A stretch of DNA of 64,000 bases from assembly GCA_965228265.1 (NCBI GenBank), contig OZ245804.1:2356001-2420000 (forward strand), written 5' to 3'. The position numbers were made by a program, and so were the translations under genes. The DNA is from GCA-2732755 sp965228265. GTDB taxonomy: Bacteria > Planctomycetota > Phycisphaerae > Phycisphaerales > UBA1924. Positions 1 through 8,260 of this stretch are shown here, one piece after another (the first letter of the stretch is position 1; each line of letters starts with the position of its first letter). Below the pieces are notes generated by a model. The model saw nothing but the letters and a program-made list of their open reading frames with translations. It made no database searches and had not been told where the DNA came from.

Positions 1-1
1 G

Positions 2-1558
2 GCGCTCGAAGATCTGGATGACGCCTACTCGGGCGTCTCACGCTTCCACAAGCTCGGCACGCACCACCGCCAGGACCGCACCATCTTCCGGCAGCGCGAT
101 CTTGCGACGTTCTATGGCGACATGGATTACACCGACGAGAAGCTCAAGCAGCTCTCGACCACGTGGGGGCCGTGGATCACGCCTTCCAAGGACGGGCGCT
201 GGGCGACCGTCGGCTACTGGACCGGCACGAACAGCTTCGATATATGGGTGACGGATCTGGCTCACTGGTTCGAGACGGGCGAATTGCACCTTGTCCCCGC
301 GGCGATCGGGATGTCGGGTCGGCCCGGCGCGTCGAACTTTGTGGGCGACACGCTCTACATGGAGACAACACTCGGCGCGCCCAACGGCCGGGTCGTGGCG
401 ATCGATCTGCACCAGCCCGACTACGAGAACTGGACGGACATCATCCCCGAGGATCCCAAGCTCGTGCTGGACGGCGTTTCGTTCGCCGACGGGATCATTG
501 CGGCGGATTACCTCGACGCGGCCAAGACGCGGATCAGTCTGTATGACACCAAGGGCCACGCGCTGGGTGAGCTGGCGCTGCCCGGCATCGGCTCGGCGGG
601 GCTCTCGACGCAGGACGATCGGACCGAGGCGTTCCTGACCTTCACCAGCTACAACATGCCGACGAGCATCTACCACATCGACCTGGCCCACGCCGACGCC
701 GAGCCCGACCTCTGGGCCCGCGCGGACGTGAAAGTGAATCCCGAGATCGTCGAGGTGAAGCAGGTCTGGTACGAGTCCAAGGACGGCACGCCTGTCAGCA
801 TGTTCATCATCCACCCGAAGGGGCTCGAACTCACCGGCGACAACCCGACGATCCTCTACGGCTACGGCGGGTTCAATGTCAGCATGACGCCGAGGTTCAG
901 CTCGACAATGTTCCCGTGGTACGAGGCGGGGGGCGTGTATGCCGTGGCGAACCTGCGCGGCGGGGGCGAGTACGGCTCGGCCTGGCACGAGGATGGCATG
1001 CTGGACAAGAAGCAGAACGTCTTCGATGACTTCATCGCCGCGGCCGAGTATCTGATCGACAACAAATACACGAACCCCGAACGCCTCGGCATCGCGGGCG
1101 GCTCCAACGGCGGGCTGCTCACCGGCGCGGTGCTCGCGCAGCGGCCCGATCTCTTCGCGGCCGTCGAATGCCACGTCCCGCTGCTCGACATGCTGCGCTA
1201 CCAGGACTTCCTGATGGCACGCTACTGGGTGCCGGAGTACGGCTCAGCCGAGGACCCCGAGCAGTTCGAGACGCTGCTGGCCTACTCGCCCTATCACAAC
1301 ATCAAGAAGGGCGTGGAGTACCCGGCGACGTTCCTGACGGCGGGCGAGAACGACACGCGCGTGCACCCGATGCACGCGCGGAAGATGGCGGCGATCATGC
1401 AGGCGAGCACGGCCGCGAGCCCCTCGGAGAAGCCGGTGCTGCTCTGGGTGGACCGCGAAGCTGGCCACGGCGGCGGCAAGAGCCTCGACCAGCAGGTGCG
1501 CGACATCGCCGATCGCCGGATCTTCATGATGCGTCAGCTTGGGGTGATTGAGGAGTAG
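2..1558 (+). CDS. Prolyl oligopeptidase family serine peptidase (S9A), 5'-truncated
   Basis: The reading frame is open from the window edge, so the N-terminus lies outside. About 518 residues are visible of a family that is usually about 700. The visible part holds the end of the beta-propeller and the whole C-terminal alpha/beta-hydrolase domain. The catalytic triad is visible: Ser in GIAGGSNGGLL (near 1100), Asp in AGENDTRVHP (near 1350) and His in REAGHGGGKS (near 1465). The family cleaves short peptides after proline. Whether this copy is periplasmic or cytosolic cannot be told because the N-terminus is missing. A strong terminator hairpin follows the stop codon. Confidence 0.93.
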   Translation, partial: ALEDLDDAYSGVSRFHKLGTHHRQDRTIFRQRDLATFYGDMDYTDEKLKQLSTTWGPWITPSKDGRWATVGYWTGTNSFDIWVTDLAHWFETGELHLVPAAIGMSGRPGASNFVGDTLYMETTLGAPNGRVVAIDLHQPDYENWTDIIPEDPKLVLDGVSFADGIIAADYLDAAKTRISLYDTKGHALGELALPGIGSAGLSTQDDRTEAFLTFTSYNMPTSIYHIDLAHADAEPDLWARADVKVNPEIVEVKQVWYESKDGTPVSMFIIHPKGLELTGDNPTILYGYGGFNVSMTPRFSSTMFPWYEAGGVYAVANLRGGGEYGSAWHEDGMLDKKQNVFDDFIAAAEYLIDNKYTNPERLGIAGGSNGGLLTGAVLAQRPDLFAAVECHVPLLDMLRYQDFLMARYWVPEYGSAEDPEQFETLLAYSPYHNIKKGVEYPATFLTAGENDTRVHPMHARKMAAIMQASTAASPSEKPVLLWVDREAGHGGGKSLDQQVRDIADRRIFMMRQLGVIEE

Positions 1559-1582
1559 GCACGAGGCATTTGGCATTGGGGA

Positions 1583-1607
1583 GGCACCCGTCCGTTGGGC
1601 GGGTGTC
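1583..1607 (+). terminator. Rho-independent-like terminator after the prolyl oligopeptidase
   Basis: An 11-bp stem (GGCACCCGTCC pairing with GGGCGGGTGTC, with two G-U pairs) closes a GTT loop and is followed by the pyrimidine-rich CTTTCGTCT. It starts 25 nt after the stop codon. Confidence 0.65.
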
Positions 1608-1735
1608 CTTTCGTCTGGCTTGGGCGGGGCGGTGCGTGGGGGTCGGGCCAGAATGAAGGCTTTCACAGGTGGGCTTCACGGGGTCTCCATCTCGGCGTGC
1701 CATGATGGGGCGACACACAAGAGAAGGAGCCTCCC

Positions 1736-1906
1736 GTGGAATATGGCATCATCGGCCTCATCGTTCTGATTCTCGACATCATCGCCATCGTCAGCATCCT
1801 CGGCGCGGGCAAATCCGTCGGCTGGAAGCTGCTCTGGACGCTGATCGTCCTGCTGCTGCCGGTGATCGGGATGATCCTGTATTTCGTGATCGGGAAGAAC
1901 ACCTGA
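1736..1906 (+). CDS. 56-aa PLDc_N-type membrane protein
   Basis: The gene begins with GTG, preceded by GAAGGAG at good spacing. The product is two hydrophobic helices joined by a short basic/glycine loop (GAGKSVGWKLLW). The second helix has the pattern LLLPVIGMILYFVIGK, typical of the phospholipase-D-nuclease N-terminal (PLDc_N) domain found alone in many small inner-membrane proteins. There is no catalytic domain. No function is known for the stand-alone form. It is too short for routine ORF calling but start, RBS and motif all agree. Confidence 0.8.
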   Translation: MEYGIIGLIVLILDIIAIVSILGAGKSVGWKLLWTLIVLLLPVIGMILYFVIGKNT

Positions 1907-1982
1907 GCCGGACGCCATTCCAAGCGAGCCTCGCATGGCCGGATAGTCCAGAGATCCCTGTCCATATGACGATGTTCCGGGT

Positions 1983-2897
1983 ATGGATCAGGGTGCTGTC
2001 AGTGTATCGGAATCAGAATACCGGGCATGGTGCGAGCGCACGGCTGCGATCGGGTCATTGCGGAAACTTTTTGTCGTCGGGTGCGCCAAATCCGGCACGA
2101 CGTGGCTGCAGCACCTGCTCAACGGGCATCCCGAGATCTGCATCGATGGCGAGGGCCGGTACTTCTGGCCCCTGGCCCAGTATCTGAACAAGGCCTTCAC
2201 CTCGTTCAACGAATCACTGCCGAAGCAGGGGCACGACGTCTCCGCGTGGTGGTCCGACACCGAATTCGCCTGTCTCATGCGGCACACGATCGAAGTGGCC
2301 CTCTCCCGGACGTACGTCAACGGCGGCTCCGAGCCCGGTCTGAAATACATCGGCGACAAGACCCCGATGCACACGCTGGCGGTGGGATCGCTGCATCAGC
2401 TCTTCCCCGAGGCGCGGTTCATCCACATCATCCGCGATCCGCGCGACGCCACGATCAGCCAGTGGATCTTCTGGGCGAAGGCCAATGACCCCCGGTCGTT
2501 CGAGGAATTCGTGGAGTACTCGATCACCAAGGTCTGGCCGCTGAACGTTGAGTCGGCAAGAAAGGCTGGGCGGCCGCTCGGCCCGCTCTACACCGAAGTG
2601 CGATACGAAGACCTCATCGAGAACCCGGCCCACGAGATGACGCGCTTGTGTCAATTCCTTGGTGCGGACGACGCATCAGACGCCATCGAAGCCTGCCTGG
2701 CCAATGGGGATTTCAAGAAGCATTCGGGCGGACGGACGCGAGGTAACGACGACGGCGATGGGAACCTCTACCGCAAGGGCGTCGCGGGCGACTGGATGAA
2801 CCACATCCCCGTCGATCTGGCCAACCGCTGCTGCGCCCAGGTCGAAGCCCTGATGCACGACTGCGGCTACGAGGCCAGAGTCACGCAACCGGCGTAA
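1983..2897 (+). CDS. PAPS-dependent sulfotransferase family protein
   Basis: A 304-residue cytosolic-looking protein. The 5'-phosphosulfate loop is GCAKSGTTWLQ near residue 33, and the 3'-phosphate-binding motif is FIHIIRDPRDATIS near residue 140. Both are hallmarks of the sulfotransferase fold, which moves a sulfonyl group from PAPS to a hydroxyl or amine. The acceptor cannot be predicted. Planctomycetes carry many such genes and the usual guess is a carbohydrate or lipid acceptor. There is no signal peptide. It converges on top6A with 19 nt between the stops. The ATG lacks a clear Shine-Dalgarno sequence. Confidence 0.88.
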   Translation: MDQGAVSVSESEYRAWCERTAAIGSLRKLFVVGCAKSGTTWLQHLLNGHPEICIDGEGRYFWPLAQYLNKAFTSFNESLPKQGHDVSAWWSDTEFACLMRHTIEVALSRTYVNGGSEPGLKYIGDKTPMHTLAVGSLHQLFPEARFIHIIRDPRDATISQWIFWAKANDPRSFEEFVEYSITKVWPLNVESARKAGRPLGPLYTEVRYEDLIENPAHEMTRLCQFLGADDASDAIEACLANGDFKKHSGGRTRGNDDGDGNLYRKGVAGDWMNHIPVDLANRCCAQVEALMHDCGYEARVTQPA

Positions 2898-2916
2898 ACG
2901 GGTGACGAATGATCGC

Positions 2917-4092
2917 CTAGCTGATCCAGTCCTCGGCCGCCAGTCGCTCGGGCACGTACGTCTCTGTGACGTAGCTGATGTCCTTGGTGATCAGCGATTC
3001 GACTTCCATCTTGAAGCCGTTGCGGAGCATGCCCTGGATCTCTTTCTGCCAGGCCTTCTTATCCTGGAACCACGGGTACTCGGCGATCTGCTTGGCGCGC
3101 GTTTTGTCTCGGTCGTTGAGTTCGATCTTGACGTCGTCGGAGAGGTCGCACGCCTCGTAGTCCTTGCTGCGGATGCCGAGGAACTTCGCGTCGGGGATCG
3201 CCAGGCGTTCCGACTCGAAGGCGAGGCTGATCGAGCCCTGCTTGATGACGCTGTAGATGTAGTGCCCCCACGGGTCGCAATCGAGCAGGCAGATGATGGG
3301 CAGCCCGTGCTCTTTGTTGAGACGGTGGAGCAGGCGGCGCACACCCCGCGGCGGCTGGCCCGAGCCCTCGGTCAGGATGCAGTTGTGCGTTTTCCAGAAC
3401 TTGTCCTCGTTGAACCGCTGCCAGACGGTGTCCTTCTCGACATGCAGGACGAAGTCGGCTTCGACGTTCTCGAACTGGATGACGTCCGGCTCGCAGATCG
3501 AGGGGATCGCGTAGCCGCCTGAGCCCATCTTCCGGCAGTCGATCGTGTCGCCCGAATCGATGACGGTGATGTTGCCGACCATCGTGCCGCGCTTCTTGGC
3601 GAAGATGTGCAGCTCTTCGCGGAGCGAGCCGACGGTGACCTCGAGATCCTCGAGGATGCCGTCGGACTCGGTCTGGTCGTTGAAGGTCTTCTCTTTGGTG
3701 CCGGCGATCGTGTGCAGACCCTTGTAGAACATACCACGCAGGCTGAGCGTCTTGTCGGCCTCGATGAGCTCGTTGATGCCCTGGCCGTGCAGGAGGGTCT
3801 GCATGAACTTGCGGGCCTGGCCCATGTTGAAGAGCTGGCGTTCCTGGGCGGCGCTGCCCATCTGGAGTATGCCCTTGCTCTTGTTCCACTTTGTATTGGA
3901 AGCGGCGCGCGTGGGGACGTCGAGCTTGGGCTCACGACCCGAGAGCGCGGACTTGACAATCCCCTCGGCGAGGTTCTGCAGGCGCTCCGATGTCACAGCG
4001 TCGCGCTCGGCGCGGTAGGCGGTTTTGACTTTCGCCGGGGCCTTCTTGGAGACTTTCTTGCCGCTGGGTTTCTTGGTGGTTTTCTTGGCCAT
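2917..4092 (-). CDS. top6A: DNA topoisomerase VI subunit A (Spo11-like)
   Basis: This is the DNA-cleaving subunit of the type IIB topoisomerase, which passes one duplex through another in ATP-dependent A2B2 complexes. It has 391 residues. The winged-helix CAP domain carries the candidate active-site tyrosine in LRGMFYKG (Tyr123). The Toprim domain supplies Glu219 (HVEKDTVW) and the DxD of LLDCDPWGHYIYS (Asp271/273). The first 24 residues are an added lysine-rich stretch (MAKKTTKKPSGKKVSKK...) that is not part of the catalytic core. It is the last gene of the top6B-lipoprotein-top6A operon and starts 6 nt after the lipoprotein stop. Topo VI is typical of archaea and plants and is sporadic in bacteria. 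Confidence 0.93.
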   Translation of the reverse strand: MAKKTTKKPSGKKVSKKAPAKVKTAYRAERDAVTSERLQNLAEGIVKSALSGREPKLDVPTRAASNTKWNKSKGILQMGSAAQERQLFNMGQARKFMQTLLHGQGINELIEADKTLSLRGMFYKGLHTIAGTKEKTFNDQTESDGILEDLEVTVGSLREELHIFAKKRGTMVGNITVIDSGDTIDCRKMGSGGYAIPSICEPDVIQFENVEADFVLHVEKDTVWQRFNEDKFWKTHNCILTEGSGQPPRGVRRLLHRLNKEHGLPIICLLDCDPWGHYIYSVIKQGSISLAFESERLAIPDAKFLGIRSKDYEACDLSDDVKIELNDRDKTRAKQIAEYPWFQDKKAWQKEIQGMLRNGFKMEVESLITKDISYVTETYVPERLAAEDWIS

Positions 4093-4098
4093 TATGGT

Positions 4099-4788
4099 TT
4101 ACTCTTTGTTTACAGAGTGACTGCTTACCCAGCCAGCGATTGGTCGCCCGCTGCTTGCGGTTGACTTGACGCGGTACCGAATGAGATAGTCGCCAGATGC
4201 ACCGTGCTTGGTTTCATCCAAGATCGTGACTTCTGTTCCGTGCTTCACGCGACCGATGACCCGGTCCATCGGATTAGACTGCTCATACAGATCAATAGGA
4301 GTGCCGTCACGACTAATGAGTGTGTGCGTAGTTCCTGGAGCAAAAGTCCGTTGACGATCGAGTTCCTCAAAGAACTCGTCGCCAAGGGTCACGCTGTATG
4401 ACATCGGTAGAGCCTGATCGGCATTCCCCCAGTTGCCGTCAGGGGCATAGTCGACCATTCCTGCTGTATATCCGAAGTCAGGCGATTCGTCTGGGCCAAC
4501 TGCACATACTGACACAGCGTTGGCACGCTTATCTCTTTGCACATCAAGTGCAACTCTCTTTAGTATTGCTTCGACATTGGCAGGGCTGTTCTCATATCCA
4601 ACGCGAATTCTTGCAACATATCGGCGAACTCTTGCATAGCTTACATCCTCAACCGAAATGAGCTTGTATTCGCCGATCGGAATGGGGGCGTAAGCGGTGC
4701 GGGGAACAACATCTGCGACTGGAGTGGTAGTCGATTGGCAGCCTAGAGCAGTTATCGTGCTGATTGCGAGTAGAGCAAGGAGTTTCAT
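4099..4788 (-). CDS. Low-GC lipoprotein with C-terminal SH3-like region, inside the topo VI operon
   Basis: A 229-residue protein with a lipoprotein signal peptide (MKLLALLAISTITALGC; acylated Cys17). The mature part has no family I can name. A conserved-looking alpha/beta region spans residues 40-150. The last 60 residues (DRVIGRVKHGTEVTILDE ... GWVSSHSVNKE) have the spacing of a bacterial SH3-type domain. Its ATG directly abuts the top6B stop (TGAATG) and its stop lies 6 nt before top6A, so it is co-transcribed. Base composition is visibly lower in GC (near 50%) than both neighbours, suggesting later insertion. A link to topoisomerase function is not implied by the sequence. Confidence 0.8.
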   Translation of the reverse strand: MKLLALLAISTITALGCQSTTTPVADVVPRTAYAPIPIGEYKLISVEDVSYARVRRYVARIRVGYENSPANVEAILKRVALDVQRDKRANAVSVCAVGPDESPDFGYTAGMVDYAPDGNWGNADQALPMSYSVTLGDEFFEELDRQRTFAPGTTHTLISRDGTPIDLYEQSNPMDRVIGRVKHGTEVTILDETKHGASGDYLIRYRVKSTASSGRPIAGWVSSHSVNKE

Positions 4789-6789
4789 TCATGACTCTCC
4801 AAAGAGGCCGGTGCCGGCTGATGCGGCCTTCTTGCGGATCTTCTTCTTCACGACTTTCTTCTTGGCGACCTTCTTGCCGGATCGTTTGGCGGGCTTCGCC
4901 TCAGCTTCCTGCCCGGCTTCGTCGGTGTCGCTTGCGATCTTGCCGTTCTGGACGATGATGACGTCCTCGTCCTTGGCGAGTCGGCCGTGCTCGTCCTTGA
5001 TGAACTTGCCTTCCTCGTCGAGCTGGGCGTCGGCGATCTCGGTCCGCCGTTTGGCCTGGTTGAGCAGCGCATCGTAAAGCGCCTGCGTGTCCGTGCCGGT
5101 GAGCGCGTTGCAGGCTTTGGCGATCTCACCGATGTAGCGTTCGAAGATGTCGCGCCGTTCGCCCTCGCGCTTCATCTTCTGACGACGGCGGATGTACTGC
5201 CCGAGCTTGCGGCCGCACTCCTGCAGCGCGAGCTTCATCTCCTTGCGGATCTCGTCGTAGTCGGCGATGGCTTCCTTGCTCTCGCTTGTGAAGGGCACCC
5301 AGACACTGGCCATGTGGATCATGACGACGAGCGGCCCGACCGGGGCGGCTCCGCGCGGCTGGCTCATGTTGTAGTTGCGCCAGGACGTGTCCACCACGCT
5401 CTTGAAGGAGCAGCACGCGGACTGCTGATACAGCAGCGGCACGCGGTTGGCAAAGCGGATCACACGCGCGGGCTGGTCACCCGGCAGATCCCCGCCATAG
5501 GCGACCGCGGCTTCGATCTGGAACGGGTTGCCCCGATAGACAGCCGGGCTGCGCGTGCTGGCCGTGTAGAACTCGGCCTGGACACCCTTGAGCATGCCCG
5601 CCAGCATCTGGCGCACGCCGATCGGAGCGAGGCAGTCGGTGGGGGGGCTGCGGAGCTTGGCGTTCTGCAGGGCCTTGTAGATCTTTTCTGCTGCGGCGTT
5701 GTCGATCGTCGAGACGTAGGTCTGGCCTGTGATTGTCTTCTTCGAAGAGCTGGCGGCCTTGGTGATTTCCTTCACCGTGGATGGCGGCACGCGGCAGAAC
5801 TCGTTCTTGAAGAAGCCCGCGAGCTGCTTCTCCGGCGTGACCTTGACCATGCGGAGGAAGCTGCCGAGTTCAACCCCGTAGGGGTGCGGCTTGATCTCTT
5901 CGGTCTCGGGCGGGAGCTCGTCGATCGTGCGCGGGTAGACGATCCGGTCGGCCTTCTCGATTGTGCGGACGATCTGCTCAGCCTGCGACGCGTCTGCATC
6001 AGCCGACTTCTTCTGATCGTCGGCGTTTCCGCCTGCCTGCTTACGCGATGGCTTCGTTTGGCCATCCTCGGCTTCGAGTTCGGGGCCCTCGACCGCTTTG
6101 TCGGGCGGGATGAAGGTGATCTTGGCGTGAGGGTTGGCGATGCCGGTCTGTTCGAGATACGCCTCGACGCTTGTCTTGCCGCGCTGGTAGCGAGCTTCGA
6201 GGATGATGGCGACCATCGTGCCCGTGCCCGAGCTGGTTTCGGGGAAGTCGTCGGTCTCGACGTCGATGGTCACCTCGGGCTGGTTCTTGGAGGTGTCCAT
6301 CGCCAGCTCGATGTGGTGCGCCGGCTTCTTTTTGTTGGGCTTGGTGTGGATGACCATGGGCTTGCCGGTGGTCATGAGCCCGTACATGCCAGCGGCCGAG
6401 ATGCCGATGCCCTGCTGGCCTCGGGACATCTTGAGGCGGTGGAACTTGGAGCCGTAGAGGAGTTTGCCGAAGATGTTCTCGACCTGGCGCCGGACGATGC
6501 CCGGGCCGTTGTCGGTGATGGTGACCTTGTAGCGGCCCGGCTTGGTGGGCGAGGGCGGGGCCTCGAGTTCCTCGATCTTGACCTCGATATCGGGCAGGAT
6601 GCCCGCTTCCTCGCACGCGTCGAGGGCGTTATCGACAGCCTCCTTGATCGTCGTGAGCAGGGCCTTTCGGGGGTTGTCGAATCCCAGAAGGTGCCTGTTC
6701 TTGGCGAAGAACTCGGAGACGGAGATCTCGCGCTGTCTGGTCGCCATCGATTCGGCGGTCGCGCGAGATGTGGAAACTTTCTTGGCCAT
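4789..6789 (-). CDS. top6B: DNA topoisomerase VI subunit B (GHKL ATPase)
   Basis: The ATPase/clamp subunit, 666 residues. GHKL motifs are clear: N-box EAVDNALDACEEAG (Asn54), G1 ITDNGPGI (93-97), and G2 SRGQQGIGISAAGM (122-134). The transducer domain shows RFANRVPLLY and VWVPFTSESKEAIA, whose lysine is a candidate for the ATP-contacting switch residue. Two features differ from the core family: a charged, low-complexity insert around residues 235-290, and a C-terminal lysine-rich tail (GKKVAKKKVVKKKIRKK) before the end. It is the first gene of the operon. A 751-aa antisense reading frame over this gene is a composition artefact. Confidence 0.95.
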   Translation of the reverse strand: MAKKVSTSRATAESMATRQREISVSEFFAKNRHLLGFDNPRKALLTTIKEAVDNALDACEEAGILPDIEVKIEELEAPPSPTKPGRYKVTITDNGPGIVRRQVENIFGKLLYGSKFHRLKMSRGQQGIGISAAGMYGLMTTGKPMVIHTKPNKKKPAHHIELAMDTSKNQPEVTIDVETDDFPETSSGTGTMVAIILEARYQRGKTSVEAYLEQTGIANPHAKITFIPPDKAVEGPELEAEDGQTKPSRKQAGGNADDQKKSADADASQAEQIVRTIEKADRIVYPRTIDELPPETEEIKPHPYGVELGSFLRMVKVTPEKQLAGFFKNEFCRVPPSTVKEITKAASSSKKTITGQTYVSTIDNAAAEKIYKALQNAKLRSPPTDCLAPIGVRQMLAGMLKGVQAEFYTASTRSPAVYRGNPFQIEAAVAYGGDLPGDQPARVIRFANRVPLLYQQSACCSFKSVVDTSWRNYNMSQPRGAAPVGPLVVMIHMASVWVPFTSESKEAIADYDEIRKEMKLALQECGRKLGQYIRRRQKMKREGERRDIFERYIGEIAKACNALTGTDTQALYDALLNQAKRRTEIADAQLDEEGKFIKDEHGRLAKDEDVIIVQNGKIASDTDEAGQEAEAKPAKRSGKKVAKKKVVKKKIRKKAASAGTGLFGES

Positions 6790-6957
6790 GCCACCCTCCG
6801 TGGTGGGTATGCAATACGGGAAACACGGGATGAGGGGAAGGATAGCGGCTCTGGAGGCCTGACATCCCGGCGGGCACCCTTCAAAGTGAACGGGGTTTCA
6901 CCCGAGTCTCACCGGAGGCTCAACTCGGGAACCCATGATCCACTCATGAAGCCGGTG

Positions 6958-6974
6958 CCGTACCGGCCATACGG
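6958..6974. promoter_or_regulatory. CCGTA-N7-TACGG inverted repeat upstream of the copper-storage gene
   Basis: A perfect 5-bp inverted repeat with a 7-nt spacer lies 23 nt before the start codon of the Cys-rich protein. A 14/16-identical copy of the 16-nt core (6960-6975) recurs in direct orientation at 7325-7340, just after the gene. The position fits an operator, possibly metal-responsive, but no known consensus (CueR, CsoR) is matched. Confidence 0.3.
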
Positions 6975-6997
6975 AAACCATCTACGGAGGATCAGCC

Positions 6998-7315
6998 ATG
7001 ACAACCCAGACAATGACCTGCATCGAAGCCTGCCAGCGGTGTGCCCTCGACTGCGAGAACTGCCTGAGCGAGATGATGGGCAAATCGTCGGACAACGACT
7101 GCCCGGCCTGCTGCCGCGAGTGCATCGAGACTTGCATCCTGTGTACCCAGGCGATGGCGCGCCAGAGCCGGTTCGCCGATCAGTACTGCGGCATCTGCGC
7201 CGATGTGTGCGACTGGTGCGCCGAGCAGTGCGGCGAGCATGACCATGACCACTGTCAGAAGTGTGCCGAATCCTGCCGGGCTTGCGCAGAGGCGTGCCGT
7301 GCAATGGCGGCCTGA
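6998..7315 (+). CDS. Four-helix-bundle copper-storage-like protein (DUF326), 21 Cys
   Basis: 105 residues with 21 cysteines spaced as CxxC, CxxxC and CxxCxxxC along amphipathic helices (CIEACQRCALDCENC at the start, CQKCAESCRACAEAC at the end). This is the pattern of the Csp copper-storage family, in which thiols lining a four-helix bundle bind many Cu(I) ions. There is no signal peptide, so it resembles the cytosolic Csp3 type rather than exported Csp1. GGAGG (6986-6990) lies 7 nt before the ATG. It is a single-gene unit between the topo VI operon (divergent) and a membrane protein gene. The SCO protein at 19.1 kb is the other copper-linked gene in the window. Confidence 0.88.
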   Translation: MTTQTMTCIEACQRCALDCENCLSEMMGKSSDNDCPACCRECIETCILCTQAMARQSRFADQYCGICADVCDWCAEQCGEHDHDHCQKCAESCRACAEACRAMAA

Positions 7316-7457
7316 TCTCGGCCAGTACGGTCCATACGGATGCTGAGGCCGGATCCCCAGTCTTCTTCACCAGCGTGCCTTCGGTTTGGAGCCGCTGCGC
7401 CCGAGGGCACCAAAGGTCTGATCGACTGCAAACACTTCAGGACGCCGGATAATTCTG

Positions 7458-7463
7458 TACGCT
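7458..7463 (+). promoter_or_regulatory. -10 box (TACGCT) of a probable leaderless transcript
   Basis: TACGCT ends 6 nt before the ATG of the zinc-ribbon membrane protein. There is no Shine-Dalgarno between them and no clear -35 was seen. Confidence 0.4.
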
Positions 7464-7469
7464 AGAGCG

Positions 7470-8192
7470 ATGGAGGGATTGAAGTCATCCGCATCAGATG
7501 CTCCGGCTGTCCCGCAGTGGCGTCTAGGCGATCTGCCCAGATGCTCTTGTGCCGCATGCGGGTACGACCTGAGTCATAACCCGAGCCCGCGTTGTCCCGA
7601 GTGCGGTTACTCGATGACGCATGATGACATCCAGTACGCGGAGCTTCGCCGCTACTTTCTCAGACTCACCGGGACAGCACCATATATCAGGCACATTCTG
7701 TGCACGTTCTTCGTGATCGCAGCCGTGCCGTATGTCGGGCTGCTGATTGCGCTGCCGCCCATGCTGTCGGTGTTCTTTTTGTCAGCCGGCCGCGGGAAGG
7801 GCGTGACCAGCAGACTTCGGCGACGGGTGTGGCTGATGAGTTCGTTCTGGTTGCATGTCCCGTGGATCGTCACCGGTCTGGCAGTGTGGGTGTACGACTG
7901 GATCTATTGGAGTTTTCTGTCCAGATCGATGGTGCCCCGAGACCTTGTCGACTATCCCGCTGCGTTCCTCTTTGTGGGTTGTGTGTTGGTGTTTGCCGTC
8001 GGTCTCTGGGCGTGGCGACGTTCTTTACGCAGACTGGCGAGCAAGGCCACGCTGCCCGGTGACGATCCGCTCCTCCGCTGGAGGTCGCCCGGCACAAGAG
8101 TGGCACTGCTTCCGTATTTGCTGGGCCTACTGGTCGGCTCGGTGCCGGTGATGATGTGGACGCTGGACACATTCTGGCCCGGTTGGGCATAG
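7470..8192 (+). CDS. Membrane protein with N-terminal zinc ribbon, unknown function
   Basis: 240 residues. The N-terminus carries CAACGYDLSHNPSPRCPECGY, a two-CxxC zinc ribbon of a kind often seen at the start of planctomycete membrane proteins. Four or five hydrophobic helices follow (near residues 75-100, 120-145, 160-185 and 210-235). No catalytic motif is visible. A basic linker (GRGKGVTSRLRRRVW) separates the first helices. The start is supported by a -10-like box 6 nt upstream. No function can be assigned. Confidence 0.75.
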   Translation: MEGLKSSASDAPAVPQWRLGDLPRCSCAACGYDLSHNPSPRCPECGYSMTHDDIQYAELRRYFLRLTGTAPYIRHILCTFFVIAAVPYVGLLIALPPMLSVFFLSAGRGKGVTSRLRRRVWLMSSFWLHVPWIVTGLAVWVYDWIYWSFLSRSMVPRDLVDYPAAFLFVGCVLVFAVGLWAWRRSLRRLASKATLPGDDPLLRWRSPGTRVALLPYLLGLLVGSVPVMMWTLDTFWPGWA

Positions 8193-8260
8193 GGCCCCTT
8201 CCCCGGGGATGCGTCACGGGCCTACGCTCAGACCCAACCCCGAAATACCGGAGAATCAGC

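Noticed and set aside
38..1174. A 378-residue minus-strand frame over the prolyl oligopeptidase
   Set aside because: It is the complement of a gene with an intact catalytic triad and has no recognisable domain or start signal.
4987..7242. A 751-residue plus-strand reading frame antisense to top6B
   Set aside because: top6B has all GHKL and transducer motifs; the antisense frame is Val/Leu/Asp/Arg-rich composition typical of the complement of a GC-rich gene and shows no family.
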